Shown one piece after another: positions 8,628 to 15,640 of a DNA stretch of 34,952 nucleotides. The stretch is taken from assembly GCA_030619985.1 (NCBI GenBank), contig JAUXAI010000007.1, positions 1-34,952 on the forward strand, given 5' to 3'. Made by a program: the position numbers and the translations under genes. The notes below the pieces were generated by a model. That model was not told where the DNA came from. It worked only from the letters and a program-made list of their open reading frames with translations, and searched no databases. The number at the start of each line of letters is the position of its first letter. The stretch's first letter is position 1. Source of the DNA: a bacterium (GTDB lineage: Bacteria; UBP18; UBA7526).

Positions 8628-9382
8628 CTTTTCTTTTCTTCTGCCTTTGGTGCTTTCTCTGGTTTCTTCTCTTCCTTAGCAGAAGGCTTGGCCCCTTCTG
8701 CCGCCTTAGGAGGTGGAGCTGGTTTCTTCTTTGCTTCTTCTGCCTCCTCTGGTGGCACCTCCTTCTCCTCTCCGATCACCTCAGGCTCGGCCACCACCTC
8801 CTCTGGAGTGGGTGGGGCCACCTCCTCTACTGTGGGAGGTACGATAGAGACCACCGATTCCTCTCCACCTGCCAATATCTTAATATCGCCGGTTACTCTC
8901 AAATCCTTGACATGTAAGGAGTCCCCGATTCCCAGTCCTGAGACATCGACGGAAATGGACTCTGGGATCTCAGTGGGGAGGCACTCCACCTCTATCTCCC
9001 TCAATCTATGCTGTAATATTCCTCCCTCTTTCACTCCGGGAGCCTCTCCCCTTACCTCAATAGGAACAGAGGCTTTCAACTTCTCTCTCAGGGATATCTG
9101 GCAGAGGTCGACATGGAGAAGGTCTCCCCTCACGGGATCGGTCTGCAGCTCCTTTACAATGACCGTCCTTGTTTTATCTCCCACCTTTAAAGATATGATG
9201 ACATTCTCCCCCGCTTCAGAAGAGAGGGCTCTCTCCAGGTCCTTAGTATTTACAATTAGGGATTGGGCTTCCTCTTTTCCTCCGTAGAGAATAGCTGGGA
9301 TGTAGCCTGTTCTCCTCAGCCTTCCCGAGGAACCCTTCCCTGTCTTTTCTCTAACCTCAGCCTCTAGACTTACTTTCTCCAT
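8624..9382 (-). CDS. rplY: Ribosomal protein bL25/Ctc, long form
   Basis: This 5S rRNA-binding protein is called Ctc in its two-domain form. The N-terminal L25 domain (residues 1-95) starts MEKVSLEAEVREKTGKGSSG and has GYIPAILYGG. The TL5/Ctc C-terminal beta domain follows, to about residue 190 (GDSLHVKDLRVTGDIKIL). The last 60 or so residues are a low-complexity tail rich in Pro, Glu, Ala and Lys (EEVAPPTPEEVVAEPEV, then KKPAPPPKAAEGAKP). I start it at the ATG at 9382; the 19 extra upstream codons of the open frame come from a repeat. It overlaps pth by 4 bp. Confidence 0.95.
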   Translation of the reverse strand: MEKVSLEAEVREKTGKGSSGRLRRTGYIPAILYGGKEEAQSLIVNTKDLERALSSEAGENVIISLKVGDKTRTVIVKELQTDPVRGDLLHVDLCQISLREKLKASVPIEVRGEAPGVKEGGILQHRLREIEVECLPTEIPESISVDVSGLGIGDSLHVKDLRVTGDIKILAGGEESVVSIVPPTVEEVAPPTPEEVVAEPEVIGEEKEVPPEEAEEAKKKPAPPPKAAEGAKPSAKEEKKPEKAPKAEEKKR

Positions 9383-9395
9383 CTTTCCCTCGCTT

Positions 9396-9630
9396 CGTTC
9401 GAAACACAGATTTGTACAGATATTAATACAGATTAGCACTGATTAGTTTAAATTCAAAAATCAAATATCAAAAATCAAGATTACCCCGGTACCATTCGGT
9501 ACGGGACAGGCATATTAAAATCCAAAATTTTAAACTGCGCTTTTTGCCCCTGCGGGATCCTGGAAGGGCATTTTGCATTTAGTCATCTGTGCCCATCCGT
9601 TTCCAAATCTGTGCCAATCTGCGGTTAGTC
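9396..9630. repeat. Inverted array of CAGATT units, interrupted by an AT-rich element
   Basis: The left arm is CACAGATTTGTACAGATATT, then TACAGATTAGCACTGATTAG (9402-9446). The right arm is TCATCTGTGCCCATCCG, then AAATCTGTGCCAATCTGCGG (9583-9627). The two arms are inverse complements in unit sequence, and the AT-rich element at 9449-9580 sits exactly between them, as a nested insertion would. Confidence 0.75.
9449..9580. mobile_element. Gene-less relative of the four-helix-bundle cassette ends
   Basis: AATTCAAAAATCAAATATC, then AAAAATCAAGATTAC, then ATATTAAAATCCAAAATTTT closely match the left end of the element at 33166-33611 (AAAATCAAAAATCAAATATT, ATCAAGATTAC, ATATTAAAATGTAAAATTA). A 27-bp palindromic insert (CCCGGTACCATTCGGTACGGG core) breaks the match after GATTAC. 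The far end carries GCATTTTGCATTT. No protein is encoded. It reads as a deletion derivative or solo end of the same family. Confidence 0.6.
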
Positions 9631-10554
9631 AAAGAGGGAGCTCACTGACTCTCCTTTGTAGATCCTCTTTATCGCCTCTCCTAAGAGAGGAGCAACAGAT
9701 ATAACCTTTATCTTCTTGAGCCTCTTCTCCTTTGGCAGAGGAATAGTATCAGTGATTATCACTTCCTTAATTACCTTCTCCTTTAATATCTTTATGGCTG
9801 GAGGAGAGAAGACCGCATGGGTGCAGGCAGCAGAGATCTCCCTTGCTCCCTCATCCTTCAAGGCCCTCACTGCCTTTATCAAAGTTCCCGCAGTATCTAT
9901 AATGTCATCGACAATAACCAAGTTCTTATCCTTCACCTCACCGATGACATTCATCACTGCCGTCCTCCCTGTTAAGTCTCTCCGTTTATCAATGATGGCT
10001 AAAGGAGCTCTCAACCGCTTGGCATAGAACCTCGCCCTAGCTACCCCACCAGCATCTGGAGCCACAACTACGAACTTCTTCTTCTTGAGATATCTACAGA
10101 TGATCGGGGTGGCAAATAAGTGATCTACCGGGATATCGAAGAAAGACTGTATCTGAGCAGCATGCAGATCCATAGTAAGCACCCTATGGGCCCCAGAACG
10201 GGCGATGAGATTGGCCACCAGTTTGGCCGCGATAGAAACCCTTGGCTCCACCTTCCTATCCTGCCGGGCATATCCATAGTAGGGTAGGACAGCAGTGATC
10301 CTCTCCGCAGAGGCCCTCTGGGCGGCGTCGATCATGAGCAGAAGTTCCATCAGGTTCTTATTCACCGGGGGACAGGTGGGCTGAAGAATGAAGACATCCT
10401 TTCCCCTTATATTCTCTAATATCTTGACATAGGTTTCCCCGTCCGGGAACTGAGTCACCTCTGCCTTGCATAAAGGAATTGCAAGATACTTGCAGATCTC
10501 CTTTGCCAGTTCTGGGTTGGCATTTCCCGTAAAGACCTTCAACTTATCCTTCAT
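9625..10554 (-). CDS. prs: Ribose-phosphate pyrophosphokinase (PRPP synthetase)
   Basis: This enzyme makes PRPP from ribose 5-phosphate and ATP for nucleotide, His and Trp synthesis. It opens KLKVFTGNANPELAKEICKY. The substrate loops are visible: FPDGETYVKI, YYGYARQDRKVEPRVSI (ATP and flexible loop), DLHAAQIQSFFDIPVDHL, VVAPDAGGVARARFYAKRL, and the PRPP loop VIVDDIIDTAGTL. Length is 309 residues from the ATG at 10554, which follows AAAGGAGGAAACGGG; nine codons further upstream are open but would include this site. It lies between glmU and rplY as in Bacillus. Confidence 0.97.
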   Translation of the reverse strand: MKDKLKVFTGNANPELAKEICKYLAIPLCKAEVTQFPDGETYVKILENIRGKDVFILQPTCPPVNKNLMELLLMIDAAQRASAERITAVLPYYGYARQDRKVEPRVSIAAKLVANLIARSGAHRVLTMDLHAAQIQSFFDIPVDHLFATPIICRYLKKKKFVVVAPDAGGVARARFYAKRLRAPLAIIDKRRDLTGRTAVMNVIGEVKDKNLVIVDDIIDTAGTLIKAVRALKDEGAREISAACTHAVFSPPAIKILKEKVIKEVIITDTIPLPKEKRLKKIKVISVAPLLGEAIKRIYKGESVSSLFD

Positions 10555-10572
10555 CCCGTTTCCTCCTTTCTC

Positions 10573-10662
10573 GAAACGCAAATAGTTGCGGATAATTCGC
10601 GTTGATTCGCGTTTTAATTATTTCTTTTTTCGCTTTACGGTTCGCGTTAATTCGCGTTTGGT
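10573..10662. repeat. AACGCGAATT unit array reaching into the 3' end of glmU
   Basis: Units AACGCAAATAG, ATTCGCGTTGATTCGCG and TTCGCGTTAATTCGCGTTTG are spread over the glmU-prs gap. They cover the last 15 or so codons of glmU, so the array supplies its stop codon region. The same unit type fills 31083-31257 and appears at 34088-34117. Confidence 0.75.
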
Positions 10663-12021
10663 CCTCTTCTTGGCCCAGTCCTTTATGTTCTTCTGTCTTC
10701 CCCGAGCAATGGCTAAAGCATAAGGGGGAACATCCTCAGTAATGGTGGAGCCGGCTCCGATCACCGCTCCCTTTCCAATTTTGACTGGAGCAATGAAGTT
10801 GGTATTGCTTCCCACAAATACCTTATCCTCAATATATGTGGGATATTTTTTGAAGCCATCGTAGTTACAGGTGATGGTCCCTGCCCCAATATTGATCTCA
10901 TCCCCTAAGGTAGCATCCCCAATATAGGACATGTGGGCCACCTTGGACTCTCTTCCAATACTTGACTTCTTTATCTCTACAAAGTTTCCAATCTTGGCTC
11001 TCTTCCCGATCCTGCTCTTTGGCCTTAGGTGGGCATAGGGGCCGATTCTGGCCTCTGATTCTATGATGCTATTCTGAATGGATGAGTTCTTGATCTCAAC
11101 CTTATTGGCCACTCTACTATCCCTTATCTGGACCGCGGGGCCGATGATACAGTCTTTTCCAATTCTACTCTTCCCCTCAATTATGGTGAAGGGATAGATT
11201 ACGGTATCCCGATCAATCTCTACCTCCTGGTCAATGGTAGTAGTGAAAGGATCAACGATGGTCACCCCATTGAGCATGAGCCTATCCAGGATGTGCTCCC
11301 TCATGATCCTATTGGCCAGGGCAAGATCCTTCCGAGAGTTAATCCCAATGATCTCATCTGACTCATCCGTGGTATAGACCTCAACCCTATGGCCCTTCTT
11401 GGTCAAGACCTCAATGGCATCTGTTAGGTAATACTCCTCCTGGACGTTCTCCGGCTTTATCTTCTCTAAGGCCTGGAAGATGGCTTCCTTCTTAAAACAG
11501 TAGGTCCCGGCATTCACCTCCTCATTGGCCAGTTCGATTATCGTGGCATCCTCTTCCTCCACTATCTTACGGATGGTTCCATCCCCATGCCTGATGACCC
11601 TCCCATATCCTGTAGGAGGCTTCAAGATGGTGGTAAGGATGGTGGCCAAGGCATCCTTCTCTCTATGGGTCTCGATCAATCCCTTCAGAGTCTGGGTAGT
11701 CAGAAGTGGAGTGTCCCCGCTTAAGACCAGAAGGTCCCCTTTGAATTTAGTGAGGGCTTCTCTGCATTGGGCCAGAGCATGGCCGGTACCCAGCTGCTCC
11801 TTCTGCCAGATGTAATCTACCTTTTTGCCCAAGGCCTCTTTAACTAAACTTCCTTTATATCCAATGATGACTATCTTCCGATCAATATTTAGCTTTTCTA
11901 ATCGGTCGATGAGATATTCTGTCATGGGCTTGCCACAGACCTGGTGCAAGACCTTGGGCAATCTGGACTTCATTCTCGTCCCCTCGCCCGCTGCCAGGAC
12001 AATGGCCACAATATCCTTCAT
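10618..12021 (-). CDS. glmU: Bifunctional UDP-GlcNAc pyrophosphorylase / GlcN-1-P acetyltransferase
   Basis: This enzyme catalyses the last two steps to UDP-GlcNAc, the precursor for peptidoglycan and lipopolysaccharide. The N-terminal uridyltransferase (residues 1-230) has VLAAGEGTRMKSRLPKVLHQ and GTGHALAQC. The C-terminal left-handed beta helix (about 250-445) shows hexapeptide repeats and the acetyltransferase sites HLRPKSRIGKRAKIGNFVEI, MSYIGDATLG and GTITCNYDGFKK. The final 18 residues (AKKRTKRELTRTVKRKKK) are a basic tail encoded by the AACGCGAATT repeat and are probably not part of the ancestral protein. Length 467 against about 456 in E. coli. A GGGGAG site precedes the ATG. Confidence 0.97.
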   Translation of the reverse strand: MKDIVAIVLAAGEGTRMKSRLPKVLHQVCGKPMTEYLIDRLEKLNIDRKIVIIGYKGSLVKEALGKKVDYIWQKEQLGTGHALAQCREALTKFKGDLLVLSGDTPLLTTQTLKGLIETHREKDALATILTTILKPPTGYGRVIRHGDGTIRKIVEEEDATIIELANEEVNAGTYCFKKEAIFQALEKIKPENVQEEYYLTDAIEVLTKKGHRVEVYTTDESDEIIGINSRKDLALANRIMREHILDRLMLNGVTIVDPFTTTIDQEVEIDRDTVIYPFTIIEGKSRIGKDCIIGPAVQIRDSRVANKVEIKNSSIQNSIIESEARIGPYAHLRPKSRIGKRAKIGNFVEIKKSSIGRESKVAHMSYIGDATLGDEINIGAGTITCNYDGFKKYPTYIEDKVFVGSNTNFIAPVKIGKGAVIGAGSTITEDVPPYALAIARGRQKNIKDWAKKRTKRELTRTVKRKKK

Positions 12022-12034
12022 AACAACTACTCCC

Positions 12035-12142
12035 CAACGCAGATTTCTTTGTATTGCTTACTGCGCGAAATATCGGACGCTGATTGCCGCTGATTATTAT
12101 CTGCGGTCATCTGCGTTGTTATCTGCGACAATCTGCGGTTTT
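12035..12142. repeat. Inverted array of ATCTGCG-type units (second copy)
   Basis: The blocks ACGCAGATTTCTTTGTATTG, CTTACTGC, CGCTGATTGCCGCTGATT, ATCTGCGGTCATCTGCG and CGACAATCTGCGG match those at 3482-3633. It lies directly against the 3' end of tRNA-Gln. Confidence 0.75.
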
Positions 12143-12144
12143 AG

Positions 12145-12215
12145 CTGCCGGGGATGGGATCGAACCATCACACCGGGCTCCAAAGGCCCGTGTCCTACCA
12201 TTAGACTACCCGGCA
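12145..12215 (-). tRNA. tRNA-Gln (anticodon TTG)
   Basis: The cloverleaf is complete. The acceptor TGCCGGG pairs with CCCGGCA and is followed by discriminator G. The D-arm is GTCT-AATGGTA-GGAC. The anticodon stem CGGGC / GCCCG encloses CTTTGGA with anticodon TTG. The T-arm is GATGG-TTCGATC-CCATC. CCA is not encoded. It sits between spoVG and glmU, inside the ispE-to-pth gene cluster. Confidence 0.95.
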
Positions 12216-12244
12216 ACTCTTCCCTGAGGGCTCTCTCTCAAAAA

Positions 12245-12350
12245 TCTTTAGAACCCTCTAATTACACAGATTTCAAAATGATTACACAGATTTTCTCGTC
12301 AATAACTAATCGGTGTAATCTTGTTTTCAATCAATGTAATCAAAGATTTC
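12245..12350. repeat. GATTACACAGATT inverted array, downstream of spoVG
   Basis: Left units are AATTACACAGATTTC and TGATTACACAGATTTTC; right units are AATCGGTGTAATC and AATCAATGTAATC. The same family lies on the other side of spoVG at 12765-12850. Confidence 0.8.
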
Positions 12351-12370
12351 TGACTCTTTCAGAAATCTCT

Positions 12371-12718
12371 TTACTTCTCTTCTTCCGGCTTCTCCCTTAC
12401 CTCAGGGGTCTCCTCGTAGACCTTGGGCTCTTCCGGAACCACTGCCTCTGGGACTGCTCCCTGGGAGGCGAGCTCTTCCTGGTACTTCCCAATGACCTTC
12501 CCCTCAATCATCCTTCTGGTCTCGTTGTTCAGGGGATGGGCGATGTCCTTGAAGCTTCCGTCCTGGAGCCTTCGGGAAGGCATAGAGACAAATAGTCCTC
12601 TCATGCCCTTAATCACCTTCAAGCCCCTCACCACAAAACAGCCATCGAAGACGATGGAGGCAAAGGCCTTGAGCTTCTCCTCATCCCTGAGCGTGATGCG
12701 TACTTCCGTGATCTCCAT
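12371..12718 (-). CDS. spoVG: SpoVG family regulator
   Basis: SpoVG is a small nucleic-acid-binding protein, known in Firmicutes and spirochetes for effects on septation, sporulation and expression of surface factors. MEITEVRITLRDEEKLKAF, IVFDGCFVVRGLKVI, GLFVSMPSRRLQDGSF and DIAHPLNNETRRMIEG are the family core (residues 1-85). The Glu/Pro-rich C-terminal tail (about 88-115) is poorly conserved in the family. The protein is 115 residues. The ispE-spoVG-glmU-prs context is the classical one; no sporulation is implied. Both sides of the gene carry the same GATTACACAGATT repeat family. Confidence 0.93.
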   Translation of the reverse strand: MEITEVRITLRDEEKLKAFASIVFDGCFVVRGLKVIKGMRGLFVSMPSRRLQDGSFKDIAHPLNNETRRMIEGKVIGKYQEELASQGAVPEAVVPEEPKVYEETPEVREKPEEEK

Positions 12719-12764
12719 CTAGTTCTCACCACCTTCCTTTAATCCTCGCTTTGCTCGGAATTTG

Positions 12765-12850
12765 ATTACACAGATTTTTTAATGACGATTACACAGATAC
12801 TCTAAGCAGTCTTAATCTGTGTAATCTGCCTTTTAATCGGTGTAATCAAG
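12765..12850. repeat. GATTACACAGATT inverted array, upstream of spoVG
   Basis: Units are TTGATTACACAGATTTTTT, CGATTACACAGATAC, TTAATCTGTGTAATCTG and AATCGGTGTAATCAAG. The array touches the last codons of ispE. With 12245-12350 it brackets spoVG. Confidence 0.8.
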
Positions 12851-13805
12851 TATCAGATTGAAATTCTGATGCTGCAAGATGCTTAAAAGATTTCAAGAGA
12901 AAGACTTTTCTAAAATCTTTCTTTATCTCATTATAAATCTCTTCTGCTCTCTGGTAGTCTTCCGCCAGACCAAAGACTGATGGGCCAGAGCCGCTCATTA
13001 AAGCGCCGCAGGCACCCAATTCCAAGAGCCTCTCTTTTATTCCAGCAATTGCGGGGTGCTTGGGGATGACTGCCTCTTCTAATCTATTATATAAGCTTAT
13101 ACCTATTTTCTCTATCTTGCCCGATTTCAGGGCAGATAAAATCATTTTAATACTTCGCCTCTCTTTTGTCAAGTTCCCTTTCAGGTTTCTATAGGCCCAC
13201 TCGGTAGAGACCTCAAAATCAGGGGAGACGAGGACAAAGTAAAGGGTTTGGCCTTGGGGAAAAGGCTGGAGTTCATCCCCCCTTCCCTTACCTAAAGCCC
13301 TTCCTCCTCTTAAGAAAAAAGGGACATCGGCTCCTATCTCTCGGGCAAGACCAAGTAGTTCTTTATAACTTAGGTGTAGATCCCATAATTTGTTCAATCC
13401 CAAAAGGACGCTGGCGGCATTGCTCGAGCCTCCTCCCAGGCCACTGGCTAGGGGTATCCTCTTATCGAGGGTAATCTGGACTCCTCTTTTGATCTTGAGT
13501 CTCTCTTTTAAGAAGGAGGCTGCCTGATAAGCAAGGTTCTCTTTCCCTAAAGGTAACTCAGGAAGATCGCTCTCTCGCCTGCTAACGCCTGAGCGCCCGC
13601 CTGCCACTGCGAGGCACGAGCGGGCAGGTAGCGATGGCGGGCAGGTAATTTCTATCTCTTCCTCTATCTCTTTCAGTGTGAGACTATCGAAGAGGTCTAC
13701 CGTCTCTAGGATAGTCTCCACATTATGATAGCCATTCCCTCTCTTCCCCAGGATCTCTAAGAAGAGATTCACCTTGGCTGGCGATTCAATCCTTACTTCT
13801 TTCAA
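12846..13805 (-). CDS. ispE: 4-diphosphocytidyl-2-C-methyl-D-erythritol kinase
   Basis: This GHMP-family kinase catalyses the fourth step of the non-mevalonate isoprenoid pathway. The N-terminus is SPAKVNLFLEILGKRGNGYH; the ATP loop is PLASGLGGGSSNAASVL; ALMSGSGPSVFGL is the third GHMP motif. At 319 residues it is about 30 longer than usual. The extra length lies at about residues 52-77 (SLPARSCLAVAGGRSGVSRR), between EITCP and LPLGKENLAY, and is encoded by a GC-rich palindrome inserted in frame. The start is TTG at 13805, close after AAAAAGGAAC, and overlaps the TPR gene by 20 bp. Confidence 0.95.
   Translation of the reverse strand: MKEVRIESPAKVNLFLEILGKRGNGYHNVETILETVDLFDSLTLKEIEEEIEITCPPSLPARSCLAVAGGRSGVSRRESDLPELPLGKENLAYQAASFLKERLKIKRGVQITLDKRIPLASGLGGGSSNAASVLLGLNKLWDLHLSYKELLGLAREIGADVPFFLRGGRALGKGRGDELQPFPQGQTLYFVLVSPDFEVSTEWAYRNLKGNLTKERRSIKMILSALKSGKIEKIGISLYNRLEEAVIPKHPAIAGIKERLLELGACGALMSGSGPSVFGLAEDYQRAEEIYNEIKKDFRKVFLLKSFKHLAASEFQSDT
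13585..13650. repeat. GC-rich palindrome inserted in frame in ispE
   Basis: The segment holds nested inverted repeats: GCCCGCCTGCC on the left, GGCGGGCAGG on the right, with CTGCCACTGCGAGGCA and GAGCGGGCAG between them. It is far richer in GC than the flanking ispE code and keeps the frame open for about 25 codons. Confidence 0.75.
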
Positions 13806-15639
13806 GTTCCTTTTTTACTCTCTTTATCTTCTTCTTAACTCTCTTATTCTTCTTAAGTTGATAGGACTTCTCCCAGGAATGAAGTGCCTTCTCTAAGAGG
13901 CCCTTCTGCTGGTAGGTATCACCAAGATGGTCGAAGATGATGGGGTCATCAGAGACAAATCCAATGGCCTTCTCTAAGAGTTCTAAGGCCTTCTCATAAT
14001 CTCCCTTCTGGTAGTAACCCCATCCCAGGCTATCTAAGAAGTAGCCATTCTCTGGTTCAATCTCCAAGGCCTTCTCTACCAATCCTTTTGCTTCCTCAAG
14101 GTTTATCCCCCTCTCAATGTAGAGATAGCCCAAGTAATTGTAGGCATTGGCTAATTTGGGGTCAAGTTCTATTGCTTTTCGAAAATTCTCCACCGCCTTC
14201 TCAAACTCCCCCCGCTTATCATAGGCTGCTCCCAAGCTGAAGTAGACCGCTCCATCCTTGGGATTTAAGGAGAGGGACCTCTGAAAAGAGATAATTGCTT
14301 TCTTATAATCCTCTATCCCATTGTAGGCCAGGCCGAGGAAAAACCAGACTTGGGCATTGTCTGGTTTTAATTTAGTGGCCTTCTTAAATACCTTGAGCGT
14401 TTTTCTCTTCTCATCTATTTCAGAATAGATATAGCCCAGGTGGAGGTAGGCCTCCAAGAAGTCCTTCTTTAAATCGATGACTTTCTTGAACTGGTCTCTT
14501 GCCTTCTGATAATCCTTCTTCTCTTCAAATAGCACTCCCAGATAGTAGTGAGCCCGCACATCCTCTGGTGCTATTCTTAGGACCTTCTGGAAACCTTCTA
14601 TGGCCTTATCTACCTCTCCCTGATAGTAATAGATCAAGGCTAATCTCTTGGTTACGCTTATCTCCTCGGGATTTATTTCCAGGATTTTTTCATACTGGGA
14701 GAGGGCCTCTTTTAGCTTGTTCTGGTTGCAGTAGATCTGGGCCAGGCGGTTTCGGGCAGTGATATTCTTGGGATCCTTCCTCAATACCTCAAGATATACT
14801 TTCTTTGCTTCTTCTGTCTCATCCTTCAGTTCATACAAGATGCCCAAGGAGAGGTGAGCAGGAAGGTATTCTGGATTGAGCTCTAAGACCTTCTTATAAG
14901 AATCGATGGCTTTAGCAAACTCTCCCTTTCCACTATAGAGCAGCGCCAGGTTTAAGTGGGCGCTGGTGTAATCCGGTTCCAGCCTCTCAACCTCCTCATA
15001 GGAGTCTATTGCTTTTTCAAAGTCTCCCTTTCGAGCATAGAGGTTCCCCAGGATGAAGTGGGCCTCAGCATAATCTGGCTCCAGATCTATCGCCCTCTGG
15101 TAGCATTCCCTGGCTCTTTCTATTCTCCCCTTTTCAATACTTAGGGTTCCTAAGAGAAAGTGGGTCTGGGGGGAGAGGGGATCACGCCACATGGATTGGC
15201 GAAAGAGTTCTCTGGCTTCTTTGAACTTCTCTATTCTGAAGTAGTCCTTCCCTAAGGCGGTGAGGATGGCACTGGAGTTTGGTTCATACTTTAAAGCCCT
15301 CTCATACTGCTTGATGGCTTTCTTGAAATCACCCTCCTCATCATAGATAATCCCCAGGCTGTAATGGGCATAACTTAAGGGGTGGGCGATTTTTTTCTCT
15401 TCCTTGGGGGGCGTAAATGGTCTCTCCTCAATCTCAAAGGAGAAGCTATCCAAGGAAAAGCAAGATAGCAAGATAGCTAAGGAAAATACAATTTTTAAAA
15501 CCCGAAATCCGAAAAAATTTCCTAATGCCCAATGCCTAAATTTAGTCACTTTGTCATTAGACATTGATTCGCCTGCCCCGTAACTCGCCGAAGGCGATGG
15601 TATGGGGTCATTCTGGTTTCTGGTTTCGTCATTTCCCAT
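13786..15639 (-). CDS. Tetratricopeptide repeat protein with N-terminal hydrophobic segment
   Basis: The protein is a TPR superhelix for protein-protein contacts. About fourteen 34-residue TPR units run from about residue 90 to 600, for example AHYSLGIIYDEEGDFKKAIK and AHFILGNLYARKGDFEKAID. VLKIVFSLAILLSCFSLDSF (about residues 49-68) looks like a signal peptide or anchor, so export to the periplasm or membrane is likely. The first 45 or so codons are made of repeat sequence with a CGCCTTCGGCG hairpin, so the true start is uncertain: ATG at 15639, or more likely at 15564. No partner can be named. It follows pckG by one base and overlaps ispE by 20 bp. Confidence 0.85.
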   Translation of the reverse strand: MGNDETRNQNDPIPSPSASYGAGESMSNDKVTKFRHWALGNFFGFRVLKIVFSLAILLSCFSLDSFSFEIEERPFTPPKEEKKIAHPLSYAHYSLGIIYDEEGDFKKAIKQYERALKYEPNSSAILTALGKDYFRIEKFKEARELFRQSMWRDPLSPQTHFLLGTLSIEKGRIERARECYQRAIDLEPDYAEAHFILGNLYARKGDFEKAIDSYEEVERLEPDYTSAHLNLALLYSGKGEFAKAIDSYKKVLELNPEYLPAHLSLGILYELKDETEEAKKVYLEVLRKDPKNITARNRLAQIYCNQNKLKEALSQYEKILEINPEEISVTKRLALIYYYQGEVDKAIEGFQKVLRIAPEDVRAHYYLGVLFEEKKDYQKARDQFKKVIDLKKDFLEAYLHLGYIYSEIDEKRKTLKVFKKATKLKPDNAQVWFFLGLAYNGIEDYKKAIISFQRSLSLNPKDGAVYFSLGAAYDKRGEFEKAVENFRKAIELDPKLANAYNYLGYLYIERGINLEEAKGLVEKALEIEPENGYFLDSLGWGYYQKGDYEKALELLEKAIGFVSDDPIIFDHLGDTYQQKGLLEKALHSWEKSYQLKKNKRVKKKIKRVKKELERSKD

Positions 15640-15640
15640 T
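15490..15640. repeat. Repeat region forming the 5' end of the TPR gene
   Basis: On the minus strand, units such as GGAAATGACG, GAAACCAGAAACCAG and CTAATGACAAAGTGAC lead into TTAGGCATTGGGCATTAGG and TTTCGGATTTCGGG. A hairpin CATCGCCTTCGGCGAG within CCCCAT/ACGGGG-like arms lies at about 15575-15608. The sequence is in frame ahead of the signal-like segment. Confidence 0.6.

Noticed and set aside
8571-9287. 238-codon plus-strand ORF rich in Ser, Pro, Gly and Thr opposite rplY
   Set aside because: It is the antisense of the Pro/Glu/Lys-rich rplY; composition follows from that, and there is no ribosome binding site.
11825-12595. 256-codon plus-strand ORF across glmU start, tRNA-Gln and spoVG
   Set aside because: It runs antisense through three real features and has no recognisable protein motif.
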